Part shown: one piece after another, positions 53,137-62,393 of the stretch
How the letters are laid out: the number at the start of each line of letters is the position of its first letter
Position numbering within the stretch: the first letter of the stretch is position 1
Origin: UBA4656 sp002405525
Lineage (GTDB): Bacteria > Pseudomonadota > Gammaproteobacteria > Xanthomonadales > Ahniellaceae
Reading direction: 5' to 3'
DNA length: 64,000 nt
NCBI GenBank assembly: GCA_036723735.1
Contig: DAIMGT010000001.1
Location: 66,544 to 130,543 of the forward strand
Translations under genes and position numbers: made by a program
The notes under the pieces: model-generated
Seen by the model: the letters and a program-made list of their open reading frames with translations, nothing else
Database searches by the model: none
What the model was told of the DNA's origin: nothing

Positions 53137-54475
53137 GGAAACCGTTGCCGCGCGCTCGGCGGCGCACGCCGCGCGGCTGTCGCGGCTGGCCGGCCGGGTG
53201 CCGGAGCGGGCGCCGATCCAGCGCGAGGGAATCCTGCGTCGGGTGGTGGGCCTGACCCTGGAAGCGGCCGGCATGGAGTTGCCGGTCGGCGCCTCGTGCC
53301 GGGTGGCCGCACGTGGCGGCTGGGTCGACGCCGAGGTGGTCGGCTTCAGCGGCGACCGCACCTTCCTGATGCCGTCGTCCGAGGTGCATGGCCTGCTGCC
53401 CAATGCGCGGGTGGTCCCCACGGCGGGCGAGGGCAAGGTGCCGGTGGGCGAGGGCCTGCTCGGGCGCGTGATCGACGGCGAGGGGGCACCGCTCGATGGT
53501 CGACCCGCTCCGCGGCCGGCGGCCGAGGTGCCGCTCGCCGGTCGCCCGATCAACCCGTTGGAGCGCGAGCCCATCGACCGCCCGCTCGATGTCGGCGTGC
53601 GGGCGATCAACGCGATCCTTCCGATCGGTCGCGGCCAGCGCATCGGACTGTTCGCAGGTTCCGGCGTCGGCAAGTCCACCCTGCTCGGCATGATGACGCG
53701 CTACACCGAGGCGGAGGTGGTGGTGGTCGGCCTGGTGGGGGAGCGTGGCCGCGAAGTGCGCGACTTCGTCGAACGCACGCTGGGCGAAGCAGGCCTGCGC
53801 CGCGCGGTGGTGGTGGCCACCCCGGCCGACCGTCCGCCGCTGGCGCGTCTGCGAGGCGCCTGGCGCGCCACCGCGATCGCGGAGTGGTTCCGCGACCAGG
53901 GCCGCCAAGTGCTGCTGCTGCTCGACTCGCTGACCCGCGTGGCGCAAGCGCAGCGCGAGATCGGCCTGTCGGTGGGCGAGCCGCCCACGACCCGCGGCTA
54001 TCCGCCCAGCGTCTTCGCGCGCCTGCCCGCGCTGGTCGAGCGTGCCGGCAACGGCGGTCGCGGCGGCGGCTCGATCACTGCCTTCTACACCGTGCTCACC
54101 GAGGGCGACGACCACAACGAGCCGATCTCGGACGCCGCGCGCGCAATCCTCGACGGGCATGTTCTGCTGTCGCGCGCGGTCGCCGACAGCGGCATCTATC
54201 CGGCGATCGACATCGAAGCCTCGGTAAGCCGTGTGGTCCCCGACATCACCGATGTCGCCTGGCGCGAGCGCATCCGGCGGCTGCGCGCGCTGGTGTCGTC
54301 CTACAACGCCAACCGCGATCTGATCGCGCTTGGCGCCTACCAGAAAGGCTCCGATCCGCGCATCGACGAGGCCATCAAGCGTTGGCCGCTGGTGCAGAAG
54401 CTGTTGCTGCAGGACGTCGCCGAGAGCGCGCGGCTCGACGACAGCAAGTCTGCGCTGGAGGCGGTGCTGGCCTGA
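53129..54475 (+). CDS. fliI: Flagellar export ATPase FliI
   Basis: 448 residues. F1-beta-like core with Walker A AGSGVGKST (176–184), VGLVGERGREVRDFVE, Walker B VLLLLDSLTR and EPPTTRGYPPSVFA. It energises type III export at the inner membrane. ATG 53129 overlaps fliH. Unusually, a DUF1566 gene separates it from fliJ. Confidence 0.97.
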   Translation: MVEETVAARSAAHAARLSRLAGRVPERAPIQREGILRRVVGLTLEAAGMELPVGASCRVAARGGWVDAEVVGFSGDRTFLMPSSEVHGLLPNARVVPTAGEGKVPVGEGLLGRVIDGEGAPLDGRPAPRPAAEVPLAGRPINPLEREPIDRPLDVGVRAINAILPIGRGQRIGLFAGSGVGKSTLLGMMTRYTEAEVVVVGLVGERGREVRDFVERTLGEAGLRRAVVVATPADRPPLARLRGAWRATAIAEWFRDQGRQVLLLLDSLTRVAQAQREIGLSVGEPPTTRGYPPSVFARLPALVERAGNGGRGGGSITAFYTVLTEGDDHNEPISDAARAILDGHVLLSRAVADSGIYPAIDIEASVSRVVPDITDVAWRERIRRLRALVSSYNANRDLIALGAYQKGSDPRIDEAIKRWPLVQKLLLQDVAESARLDDSKSALEAVLA

Positions 54476-54696
54476 CGACTGCCGCGGTCGGCGGATCGCC
54501 GCCCTGGTGGCCGGCGGACGGCGAGGCCGCGCAGCGACTGTGCAGTGGATCCCGGCCGGATCCGCCGTTCCGGGGTCGCCGCGCGAGGTAGCACCGGATT
54601 GCCTGTAGAGTCCCGGACTTCCGGTTCACATGCTCTGAGATACCCAAGCGTAGGCAGGGTGCTTGCTCCCTTGGCATCGCCCCGCAGGAGCCTCGC

Positions 54697-56013
54697 ATGA
54701 ACGACAACCGGGTCTCCTCCAACCGGCCCGCGGGTCCGCTCCCGGCGCGCGCCGGGTCGGCTGCTGCGCTCGATGAGGGCGGTGTGCCCTGGCTTGCAGC
54801 GCGCATCGGCGTGCCGGCATTTCTGCTGGCAGGCTTGGCCGCTTGCAGCGTGGGCGTTCGCGAAACCCGCGCGCCGCCTGCTGCCGTGACGGCGGTGGTG
54901 CCGGGCACCGGGGTGACGGCGTGCTTCGACGATGGGGGTCCGATAGTCTGTCCGCCGCGCGGGCAGCCTTACTCCGGCCAGGATGGCAACGACCCGGGGC
55001 CGGTGCCGCGCCTGCGCGACAACGGCGACGGCACGGTCAGCGATCTCAACACGGGGCTGACCTGGGCGCGTGCGCTGGCCGGCCCGCTCTCCTGGCGCGA
55101 CGCGCGTTCAGGCGCCGCGCGGCTGCGCACGGGTGGCCACCATGACTGGCGCCTGCCGAGCATCAAGGAGCTTTACACCCTGGTCGACTTCGGGCGCGGT
55201 TCCTTTGCCGCCAGCGCCGCGACGTCGGTGCCGTTCCTCGATGTCGGGCCGCTCGATTTCGCCTACGCCGAGGGCGCGCGCTTCTTCGACGTGCAGGAGT
55301 GGTCGGCGACACGGTATGTGGCGGGCACGATGGACGGCGATGCGGCGGTGTTCGGCGTCAACTTCGCCGACGGCCGCATCAAGGCGTATCCGCTCGATCA
55401 GCCCGGTTCCGGGGGGGCGCTGCCGCAGCGGATGCGTGCCCGCTACGTGCGGGGGCCGGCCTACGGCGTCAATCGCCTGCGCGAAACCGGCTCGGCTACG
55501 GTGGTGGATGGCGCGACCGGCCTCGAATGGCAGCAGGAGGACGACGGCATCGGTCGCGACTGGGCGGCAGCGCTGGCCTACTGCGTCGCGCTCGATCTCG
55601 GTGGCGCGACCGACTGGCGGTTGCCGGACGCCAAGGAGCTGCACACCATCGTCGACTACACGCGCGCGCCCGCCGCCACCGGCGAAGCGGCGCTGCCGCC
55701 GCCGCTGCGTGCCAGCCGCATCGAGGCCTACTACTGGACCTCCACGACCCTCGCCGATGGCCCGCCCGACGACCGCTTCGGCAAGGCGGCCTACTTCGCC
55801 TTCGGTCGTGCATTGGGCTGGATGCGGCTGCCACCGGGGTCGCAGAAGGCCCGCCTGCTCGACGTGCATGGCGCCGGAGCGCAGCGCGCCGACTTCAAGA
55901 GCGGTGACCCGGCACGCCATCCGCTGGGTCTCGGCCCACAGGGTGACGAGGTGCGCATTCGCAACGCGGTCCGCTGCGTGCGGGGCGGGCGGTCCGCGCT
56001 GCGGCCGGACTGA
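54697..56013 (+). CDS. DUF1566 (Lcl C-terminal domain) lipoprotein within the fli operon
   Basis: 438 residues. Lipobox LAGLAAC (Cys50) predicts a lipoprotein. A GTG at 54784, preceded by GAGGG, would give a more normal signal peptide with Cys at 21. The mature part holds two tandem DUF1566 units (~100–235, ~255–430), each with TGLxW, DWRLPxxKEL and VDxxR/RAP-type motifs (DWRLPSIKEL, DWRLPDAKELHTIVDY). DUF1566 is related to the Legionella Lcl C-terminal adhesin domain, which is involved in surface binding. It lies 221 bases after fliI and 119 bases before fliJ, in an operon whose other genes mostly overlap, so it looks inserted. Confidence 0.85.
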   Translation: MNDNRVSSNRPAGPLPARAGSAAALDEGGVPWLAARIGVPAFLLAGLAACSVGVRETRAPPAAVTAVVPGTGVTACFDDGGPIVCPPRGQPYSGQDGNDPGPVPRLRDNGDGTVSDLNTGLTWARALAGPLSWRDARSGAARLRTGGHHDWRLPSIKELYTLVDFGRGSFAASAATSVPFLDVGPLDFAYAEGARFFDVQEWSATRYVAGTMDGDAAVFGVNFADGRIKAYPLDQPGSGGALPQRMRARYVRGPAYGVNRLRETGSATVVDGATGLEWQQEDDGIGRDWAAALAYCVALDLGGATDWRLPDAKELHTIVDYTRAPAATGEAALPPPLRASRIEAYYWTSTTLADGPPDDRFGKAAYFAFGRALGWMRLPPGSQKARLLDVHGAGAQRADFKSGDPARHPLGLGPQGDEVRIRNAVRCVRGGRSALRPD

Positions 56014-56132
56014 CCCCGCTCGCAGGATGGCGGTGGACCAGCGATCCGGTCCCGCGCCGCGCTCCCCGACCGGCGGGAACACGACAGCGCGCGCTGGCCC
56101 GTGTCTTGCAGCCTGCTGGCCGAGGAGATCCC

Positions 56133-56570
56133 ATGGACCCCAGTCGCTTCGATCCCCTGATCCAGATCGCCGAGACCCGCGTCGAAGAAGCCGCCGGAGC
56201 CTATGCGCAGGTCAACGGGCAGTTGGCTCTGCACGAGAACCGGCTCGGCGACCTGCGGCGCTTCGCTTCCGAGTACCACGGCATTCCCAACGGTGGCACC
56301 AGTGCGGTGCAGCTGGTGAACCGGCGGGCGTTCGCGGCACGGGTGGACGATGTCGCGCGCCAGCAGGCACAGCACGTCGACCACGCGCGCCGGGCCGCCG
56401 AGAAGCAGCGCGAGGCGCTGGTCGAGGCGCGCCGCGAGGCTGAAGCCCTGCGCCGCCTGGCCGCCGTGCGTCGCGCCGAGGCCAACCGTCGGATCGAACG
56501 CCGGAGCCAGTCCGAACTCGATGATCTCGCGGTGCGTGGCTTCATCGCCCGCCATCGGGAGGATCCTTGA
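56133..56570 (+). CDS. fliJ: Flagellar export protein FliJ
   Basis: 145 residues, a long coiled coil (FDPLIQIAETRVEEAAGAYAQVNGQL… RRLAAVRRAEANRRIERRSQSELDDLAVRGF), the FliJ pattern. It acts as the gamma-like stalk of the FliI hexamer. ATG 56133 has GAGGAG upstream. The stop overlaps the fliK TTG start. Confidence 0.9.
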   Translation: MDPSRFDPLIQIAETRVEEAAGAYAQVNGQLALHENRLGDLRRFASEYHGIPNGGTSAVQLVNRRAFAARVDDVARQQAQHVDHARRAAEKQREALVEARREAEALRRLAAVRRAEANRRIERRSQSELDDLAVRGFIARHREDP

Positions 56571-57994
56571 CCGCCGTCGCCGGCGCCGCACCGGCGACGG
56601 TCGTGCCATCACCCGCCATCGTCGCCGCCGCGGCCGTGTTGCCAGGCGGCGAGGACATCGTGTCCGCGTTCGAGACGGTCATGGCCGGCGAGGAGCCGAT
56701 AGCCGTCGCGGACGCCGACGGTGACCTGCGGGCGGACGTCGCGGCAACCGGGCGATCCGCAGGCGTCGGCGTCGACTCGATCGTGCCGTCGCCCGCGCCG
56801 GCCGCGTCACCTGCACTGTTGCCGCCGATGGACGATCCCGCCACCAGCGCGGTGCTCAACGCGCTGTCGCTGCGGGTGGCGACGGAGGCGAAGGGGGCGG
56901 TCGACCTTTGCGCACCGCCGCCGCCGACCCGCTCCACTTCCGTGGCCGCAGCTGCGGGCGCAACGGTCCTCGGCCCCGGGCGCCCCGCGGGCCCGGTGGC
57001 GCTGCCTGCGGATTCCGCCCCCGCCGGCGCGATCCTCCCCGTTGTCGCGAGCCCAGCCGGCCTCGCCAGCACGGTCGAGCCACAGATCGCGACAGGCAAG
57101 GCCGATACGGCGGGCATTGCCGTGCGGCCGGGTCCGGCGCCGGGCGCCGGCGATCGGCAGGCTGCCGTCCCCCTCGAGGCGTCGATGACATTGGCGGACG
57201 GTGGCGCACCGGACGCGCTCGACGCACTGCGGTCCCGGCTCGATGCGCAGCTGGCGCGCGCGGCGCCCGGCAAGGCCAAGCCGCTGGCATCGGCGGCCGC
57301 AGCGACGCCAGCCACGTCGCCGCCGATCGCAACCACAGCGCCGATGATCGCGGCGCGCCTGCCGGAAGCGGCCGCCACCTTCGCTGTTCCCGAGCCCCTC
57401 GCGCCGGGCGCCGAGGCCGGCTCGGCGGCGATTGATCCGGCCGTCGCCGGCGCGTCGCCCACGTCGGCCGGTTCGCCAGCTGCCGCCGGCATCGCGGCGG
57501 CCCCGCTGCCGTTCGCCGCCGGGCCGGCAACGCCGGGGCCGGGGCCCGCCCGCGCGGAACCCGGCCAGACGCCGATCCCGGTCCCGTTCGACAGTCCGCA
57601 ATGGGCCGACGAACTGGCGACCCGGGTTTCCAGTCTCGCGCGCGAGCAGATCGCCGAGGCCGAGATCCGTGTGACGCCCGAGGACCTTGGCCCGATCGAG
57701 GTCAAGCTGCGCTTCGATGGAGAGCGTGTGCACGCGCAGTTCGGCGCCATCTCGCCGGAAGCGCGGGAAGCACTGACCGCCAACCTGCAACGCCTGCGTG
57801 AACTGTTCGCGGGCGAGGGACTCAATCTCGGCCAGACGTTCGTCGGCCACCAGGGCGACGATGCGGCGCGCCGCTTCGGCGACCGGCAGCCGCAGCCGAC
57901 AATGTCGACTGGCGCCGAAGGCCAGGACGATCCGGCCGCCGGTGCCGGTGCATCGCGCGGCACCCGGCGCGGACTGCTCGACGAATTCGCCTGA
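56567..57994 (+). CDS. fliK: Flagellar hook-length control protein FliK
   Basis: 475 residues from a TTG start that overlaps the fliJ stop (TTGA), with GGGAGG upstream. Residues 1–~340 are Ala/Pro-rich and disordered. The C-terminal ~100 residues form the hook-length domain (EAEIRVTPEDLGPIEVKLRF, RVHAQFGAISPEAREALTANLQRLRELFAGEGLNL) that switches export specificity. Confidence 0.93.
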   Translation: MTAVAGAAPATVVPSPAIVAAAAVLPGGEDIVSAFETVMAGEEPIAVADADGDLRADVAATGRSAGVGVDSIVPSPAPAASPALLPPMDDPATSAVLNALSLRVATEAKGAVDLCAPPPPTRSTSVAAAAGATVLGPGRPAGPVALPADSAPAGAILPVVASPAGLASTVEPQIATGKADTAGIAVRPGPAPGAGDRQAAVPLEASMTLADGGAPDALDALRSRLDAQLARAAPGKAKPLASAAAATPATSPPIATTAPMIAARLPEAAATFAVPEPLAPGAEAGSAAIDPAVAGASPTSAGSPAAAGIAAAPLPFAAGPATPGPGPARAEPGQTPIPVPFDSPQWADELATRVSSLAREQIAEAEIRVTPEDLGPIEVKLRFDGERVHAQFGAISPEAREALTANLQRLRELFAGEGLNLGQTFVGHQGDDAARRFGDRQPQPTMSTGAEGQDDPAAGAGASRGTRRGLLDEFA

Positions 57995-58183
57995 TCGCGC
58001 GCCCGGCGTGTTCTCGCGCCGTGCCTGACACCGGCAGCCCCGCGCTTGCGCGGCAGGCAAAACACTTACGTGACCGGTTCACCGCCGATCATTCGGTTGC
58101 GTCCGCGTCGATGCTCCGACAGCGGCTGCGCCGGAAGACCGGCGCGGTACCCGCCGGGCGCACGGCGTCGGGCTTCCGGCGCG

Positions 58184-58198
58184 TGGCATGCGCTTTGC
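58184..58198 (+). promoter_or_regulatory. Sigma-54 (RpoN) promoter of fliLMNOPQR–flhB
   Basis: TGGCAT-GCGCT-TTGC, matching the -24/-12 consensus exactly in register, 34 bases before fliL. The 185 bases before it, back to fliK, show nothing else. Confidence 0.85.
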
Positions 58199-58231
58199 AG
58201 CCGGCCTGCCATCGAATCGAGGGAGTCGCGA

Positions 58232-58795
58232 ATGGCCACGAAGTCCGCACCTGCAAAGTCCGCAAAGATGGAAACTCCCGAGCCTGTCGGGACACCGGCC
58301 AGGAAAGGCAAGGGGAAGCTGATCGCGATCGTCCTCGGCGTGTTGATCGCGGCCGGCGGCGGCGGCGCGGCCGCGTGGTTCATGCTCGGCAAGGATGCCA
58401 AGGCGGAGGCCGCCGCCGAAGGCGGCAAGGCCGGCAAGACGAAGGATGGCGACGCGGACAAGGGCGCTGCCAGGTACCCCGCGACCTACCTGCCGCTGGA
58501 ACCTGCCTTCGTGGTCAACCTCGCGGGTGCCGATGCCGACCGCTACCTGCAAGTGCAGGTGCAAGTGATGACCCGCGACCCGCTGGCGGCCGACGCGATC
58601 AAGCTGCACACCCCGGCGATCCGGGACCGGCTGCTGCTGCTGTTCGGGACCAAGACCGCGGAGGAGCTCGCGGCCCGCGAAGGCCGTGAGACCTTGCGCC
58701 TGATGGCGCTGGCCGAGGCCAACAAGGTGATGCTCGAGGAGACCGGCAAGGATGCGGTCGAGGCGCTGTACTTCACGTCCTTCGTCACCCAGTGA
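58232..58795 (+). CDS. fliL: Flagellar basal body-associated protein FliL
   Basis: 187 residues: cytoplasmic basic N-terminus, one transmembrane helix (~30–50), a Lys/Ala-rich linker, and the periplasmic FliL domain (YLPLEPAFVVNL, YLQVQVQVMTRDP, FTSFVTQ). It supports stator function. First gene of the last fli operon. Confidence 0.94.
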   Translation: MATKSAPAKSAKMETPEPVGTPARKGKGKLIAIVLGVLIAAGGGGAAAWFMLGKDAKAEAAAEGGKAGKTKDGDADKGAARYPATYLPLEPAFVVNLAGADADRYLQVQVQVMTRDPLAADAIKLHTPAIRDRLLLLFGTKTAEELAAREGRETLRLMALAEANKVMLEETGKDAVEALYFTSFVTQ

Positions 58796-58811
58796 GCCGC
58801 GCACGGCCGCC

Positions 58812-59822
58812 ATGAGCACCGACCTGCTGTCCCAGGACGAGATCGACGCCCTGCTGCACGGCGTCGACTCGGGCGCGGTCAAGACCGAGGACGACCGGCC
58901 CGCGAGGGGCGAGGCCAGGTCCTACGACTTCGCGACCCAGGAGCGCCTGGTTCGCGGCAAACTGCCCACGCTGGAATTGGTCAACGAGCGTTTCGCACGC
59001 CTGTTCCGCATCGGTACCTTCTCCCTGTTGCGCCGCAATGCCGAGGTCGGCGTGCGCGGCATCGAGATGCTGAAGTTCGGCGACTACCTGCATTCGCTGC
59101 TGGTGCCTTCGAGCCTTTCGCTGATCCGCATGAAGCCGCTGCGCGGCACCGCGTTGGTGGTGTTCGAGCCGCGCCTCGTGTTCACCCTCGTCGACAACTT
59201 CTTCGGCGGGGACGGCCGGTTTCCGGTCAAGATCGAGGGCCGCGAGTTCAGCCAGATGGAGCAGCGGGTCATCCAGATCCTGCTCCAGCAGGTGTTTTCG
59301 GATCTCGGTGAGGCATGGAGCCCGGTGATGCCGGTCGAGTTCGAGTTCGTGCAGCACGAGGTCAACCCGCATTTCGCCAACATCGTCGCGCCGCGCGAGT
59401 ACGTCGTCGTCAGCCGCTTTCAGCTCGAACTCGATGGCGGGAGCGGCCATGTCCACATCGTGGTGCCCTACGCGATGCTCGAGCCCTATCGCGCGCAGCT
59501 CGAGTCCGGCATGCACAGTGACTGCAGCGACACCGACGAGCACTGGCCGGCGGCATTGCGCGGGCAGCTGCATGAGGCGCAGGTCGAGGTCACGACCGTC
59601 CTGGCGCGGCTCAGCATGAGCGTGCGCGACCTGGGTGCGCTCAAGGCGGGTGACGTCATCCCCTTCGACATGCCCGCGCACGCCGAGATCCTGGTGGAGC
59701 GCGTACCGACTTTCGTCGGCCAGTTCGGGCTGAGCAACGGCCGCAAGGCGGTCAAGCTCGGTCCGGAGCTGTCCGGCGAGCGCAACCGAACCGGAACCGA
59801 CAGCCGAGGTGTGGCCAAATGA
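58812..59822 (+). CDS. fliM: Flagellar motor switch protein FliM
   Basis: 336 residues. The N-terminal CheY-P-binding motif LLSQDEIDALLHGV is intact, followed by the CheC-like middle domain and C-terminal SpoA domain (VTTVLARLSMSVRDLGALKAGDVIPF). Part of the C ring that sets rotation direction. Its stop overlaps fliN (ATGA). Confidence 0.97.
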   Translation: MSTDLLSQDEIDALLHGVDSGAVKTEDDRPARGEARSYDFATQERLVRGKLPTLELVNERFARLFRIGTFSLLRRNAEVGVRGIEMLKFGDYLHSLLVPSSLSLIRMKPLRGTALVVFEPRLVFTLVDNFFGGDGRFPVKIEGREFSQMEQRVIQILLQQVFSDLGEAWSPVMPVEFEFVQHEVNPHFANIVAPREYVVVSRFQLELDGGSGHVHIVVPYAMLEPYRAQLESGMHSDCSDTDEHWPAALRGQLHEAQVEVTTVLARLSMSVRDLGALKAGDVIPFDMPAHAEILVERVPTFVGQFGLSNGRKAVKLGPELSGERNRTGTDSRGVAK

Positions 59823-60187
59823 AGAAGCGCCCCTGTGCCGCCGCTCACGACGATGCGACGCTGCTCGGTGCGGGAACCCCGGCGGCAGCCCGTTTCGACA
59901 CCCTGAAGCCCTCTCCGACGCCGGGCGACATGAACCTGGACGTCATCCTCGACGTGCCGGTGCAGCTCTCGCTGGAAGTCGGACGCGCGAGAATCCCGAT
60001 TCGCAACCTGCTGCAGTTGAACCAGGGCTCGGTGATCGAGCTGGAGCGGGCGGCCGGCGAGCCGCTCGACATCTACGTCAACGGCACCCTGATCGCCCAA
60101 GGCGAGGTGGTGGTCGTCAACGACCGCTTCGGCGTGCGCCTGACCGACGTCATCAGCCCGGCCGAGCGCATCAAGCGACTGAAATAG
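59819..60187 (+). CDS. fliN: Flagellar motor switch protein FliN
   Basis: 122 residues. C-terminal SpoA domain (LDVILDVPVQLSLEVGRARIPIRNLLQLNQGSVIELERAAGEPLDIYVNG) with the usual LIAQGEVVVVNDRFGVRLTDVIS end. C-ring component and FliH docking site. Overlaps fliM. Confidence 0.97.
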   Translation: MKKRPCAAAHDDATLLGAGTPAAARFDTLKPSPTPGDMNLDVILDVPVQLSLEVGRARIPIRNLLQLNQGSVIELERAAGEPLDIYVNGTLIAQGEVVVVNDRFGVRLTDVISPAERIKRLK

Positions 60188-60197
60188 GAGTTCGCGC

Positions 60198-60572
60198 ATG
60201 GAGAGTTCACTCGCCACCGGCGGCGCCGTCGCGTCGACCGGGACGACCGGGCTCGGCGGCGTGCTGCTCAGCCTCCTGCTGGTGCTGGCGCTGATCGTCG
60301 GGCTCGCCTGGCTGGTCGCACGGCTGCGCGGGTTCACCGGCGCGGCGACGTCCGGCCCGCTCAGGACCGCGGCGTCCGCGGCGGTGGGGCTCAAGGAGCG
60401 CATCGTGCTGGTGGACGCGGCCGGCGCCTGGCTGCTGCTGTCGGTGACTCCGGGCCGGGTCGAGGTCCTGCACCGCTACCCGGAGCGGCCGGAGGGACTC
60501 GAGACCGAACCTGCACCGCCGGGCTTCGCCGCGGTCCTGGCCCGGCTCAGAAAGCCCGGGGGCGGTTCGTGA
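60198..60572 (+). CDS. fliO: Flagellar biosynthesis protein FliO
   Basis: 124 residues: one transmembrane helix (~18–40) and the cytoplasmic FliO domain (VGLKERIVLVDAAGAWLLLSVTPGRVEVLHRYPE). It assists FliP assembly in the export gate. GTGA overlap with fliP. Confidence 0.92.
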   Translation: MESSLATGGAVASTGTTGLGGVLLSLLLVLALIVGLAWLVARLRGFTGAATSGPLRTAASAAVGLKERIVLVDAAGAWLLLSVTPGRVEVLHRYPERPEGLETEPAPPGFAAVLARLRKPGGGS

Positions 60573-61324
60573 AGCGCGCGCTGACGCTGCTCGCGATCCT
60601 GCTGCTCTGCGCCGGACCGGCGCTGGCGCAGCAGCAGGGCGGGTTGCCGGCGGTCACCGTGACCAACCTGCCGCAGGGCGGCCAGCAGTGGTCGGTGTCG
60701 CTGCAGGTGCTGCTGCTGATGAGCGCGATCACCCTGCTGCCGGCCGCGCTGCTCGCGATGACCGCGTTCACCCGGATCATCATCGTGATGGCGCTGCTGC
60801 GCCAGGCGCTGGGCACCGGGGCGACGCCGTCCAACCAGGTGCTGATCGGGCTGTCGCTGTTCCTGACCGCATTCGTGATGGCGCCGGTCCTGGACCGCGC
60901 ATGGGCGGCCGGCATCGCGCCCTACCTCGACGGCAGTCTGCCGCTCGATGCCGCATTCTCCGCCGCGTTGGAACCGTTCCGCGGTTTCATGCTCGCCAAC
61001 GTCCGCGAGAACGACCTGATGCTGTTCACCCGGCTCGCCGGCGTGGAATCGTGGGCCTCGCCGGAGGAGGTCCGTTTCCCGGTGCTGGTCGCTGCCTTCC
61101 TGACCTCGGAACTGCGCACCGCGTTCGAGATCGGCTTCCTGCTGTTCGTGCCCTTCGTGGTGATCGATCTCGTGGTCGCCAGCATCCTGATGTCGATGGG
61201 CATGATGATGATGTCGCCGATGCTGGTGTCCGCGCCGTTCAAGATCCTGCTGTTCGTGCTGGTCGACGGCTGGGCGCTGGTGGTGGGCTCGCTGGCCGCG
61301 AGCTTCAAGGTGGCCGGCACATGA
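60569..61324 (+). CDS. fliP: Flagellar export gate protein FliP
   Basis: 251 residues from GTG 60569, with a cleavable signal peptide (ends near ALA, ~20). Four transmembrane helices; MTAFTRIIIVMALLRQALGT and the C-terminal MSMGMMMMSPMLVSAPFKILLF are diagnostic. Forms the FliP5–FliQ4–FliR1 channel. Overlaps fliQ (ATGA). Confidence 0.97.
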   Translation: MKRALTLLAILLLCAGPALAQQQGGLPAVTVTNLPQGGQQWSVSLQVLLLMSAITLLPAALLAMTAFTRIIIVMALLRQALGTGATPSNQVLIGLSLFLTAFVMAPVLDRAWAAGIAPYLDGSLPLDAAFSAALEPFRGFMLANVRENDLMLFTRLAGVESWASPEEVRFPVLVAAFLTSELRTAFEIGFLLFVPFVVIDLVVASILMSMGMMMMSPMLVSAPFKILLFVLVDGWALVVGSLAASFKVAGT

Positions 61325-61590
61325 CCCCCGAGGTCGCCCTCGGCGAGATCCAGCTGGCGCTGCGCATCGGACTGCTGATCGCGGGTCCCCTGCTGCTGGC
61401 GGAGCTCGTCGCCGGCATCGCGGTCGGTCTGCTGCAGGCCGTGACCCAGGTGCAGGAGCAGAGCATCTCTTTCGTCGCCAAGCTGGTGGTCCTGGTGCTG
61501 GTGGTCGCCCTCGCCGGGCCATGGATGCTCGGTCAGTTGACCAACTGGGTGTCGTCGCTGATCGCGCGCATCCCGCAGCTGGTGGGCTGA
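61321..61590 (+). CDS. fliQ: Flagellar export gate protein FliQ
   Basis: 89 residues with two transmembrane helices (GLLIAGPLLLAELVAGIAVGL… VTQVQEQSISFVAKLVVLVLV), the canonical FliQ length and pattern. Its end lies 4 bases before fliR. Confidence 0.96.
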   Translation: MTPEVALGEIQLALRIGLLIAGPLLLAELVAGIAVGLLQAVTQVQEQSISFVAKLVVLVLVVALAGPWMLGQLTNWVSSLIARIPQLVG

Positions 61591-61594
61591 CGGG

Positions 61595-62383
61595 GTGTCC
61601 GGGCCCGAAGCCATCATCGTCGACGGTCAGCGCATTTTCGACCTGCTGTCGGCCGCGCTGTGGCCGTTCCTGCGCATCGGCACGGTGCTGATGGTGATGC
61701 CGCTGCTCGGTTCCGCAGTGGTGCCGCGCCGCGTGCGCTTTCTGCTCGCTGCCGGGCTGACACTCGCGCTGGCGCCGCTGCTGCCGCCTTCGGCCATGCC
61801 GGAGCCGCTGTCCGCGGACTGGTTTGCCGCCGCGGCGCGCGAGGTGGTGGCCGGCGTGGCGATCGGACTGGCGCTGCAGCTGGCTTTCGAGGCCACCGCG
61901 GTGGCCGGCGAGCTGATCGCCCAGGGCATGGGCCTCGCGTTCGCGCAGATGGCCAATCCGCTGTCCGGCGTCACCGGGCCGCTGATGAGCCAGTTGCTGC
62001 TGATTGTCGGTGGCCTGCTCTTCTTCAGCACCGGCCTCCACCTGGCCCTGGTCGAGCTGCTCGCCGACAGCTTCAACGTGGTGCCCGCCGGGTCCGCACC
62101 GAGCCCCGCGGCCTTCGCGCCCGAGCTGCTGGGGTTCATGAGTCGCGTGCTGCTGGTCGGCGCGCAGCTCGCGCTGCCGCTGGTGGTTGCGATGCTGGTG
62201 ATCAACCTCGTCTTCGGCGTGCTCGGCCGGACCGCGCCGGCACTGAACCCGCTGCAGGCCGGCCTGCCGGCGACCCTGTTCGCCGGGCTCGCGCTGCTGA
62301 TCGTCGTGGTGCCGGCGATGGCCGAACCTTTCCTTGCCCTGGTGCGCGAGGCGCTGGCCGCCGCCGCCGGCTGGTTGCACTGA
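61595..62383 (+). CDS. fliR: Flagellar export gate protein FliR
   Basis: 262 residues from GTG 61595, with about six transmembrane helices. MPLLGSAVVPRRVRFLLAAGL, GEFI-equivalent region EATAVAGELIAQGMGLAFAQM and NPLQAGLPATLFAGLALL match FliR. Confidence 0.95.
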   Translation: MSGPEAIIVDGQRIFDLLSAALWPFLRIGTVLMVMPLLGSAVVPRRVRFLLAAGLTLALAPLLPPSAMPEPLSADWFAAAAREVVAGVAIGLALQLAFEATAVAGELIAQGMGLAFAQMANPLSGVTGPLMSQLLLIVGGLLFFSTGLHLALVELLADSFNVVPAGSAPSPAAFAPELLGFMSRVLLVGAQLALPLVVAMLVINLVFGVLGRTAPALNPLQAGLPATLFAGLALLIVVVPAMAEPFLALVREALAAAAGWLH

Positions 62384-62393
62384 GGACGCGCCG

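Noticed and set aside
54660..54696. TGGCAT…GC sequence before the DUF1566 gene as a sigma-54 promoter
   Set aside because: The -24 and -12 dinucleotides are 11 rather than 12 bases apart and the -12 lacks TT.
58084..58091. GCCGATCA upstream of fliL as a sigma-28 -10 element
   Set aside because: No TAAA/TCAA-like -35 at the required distance; the sigma-54 element at 58184 explains fliL.
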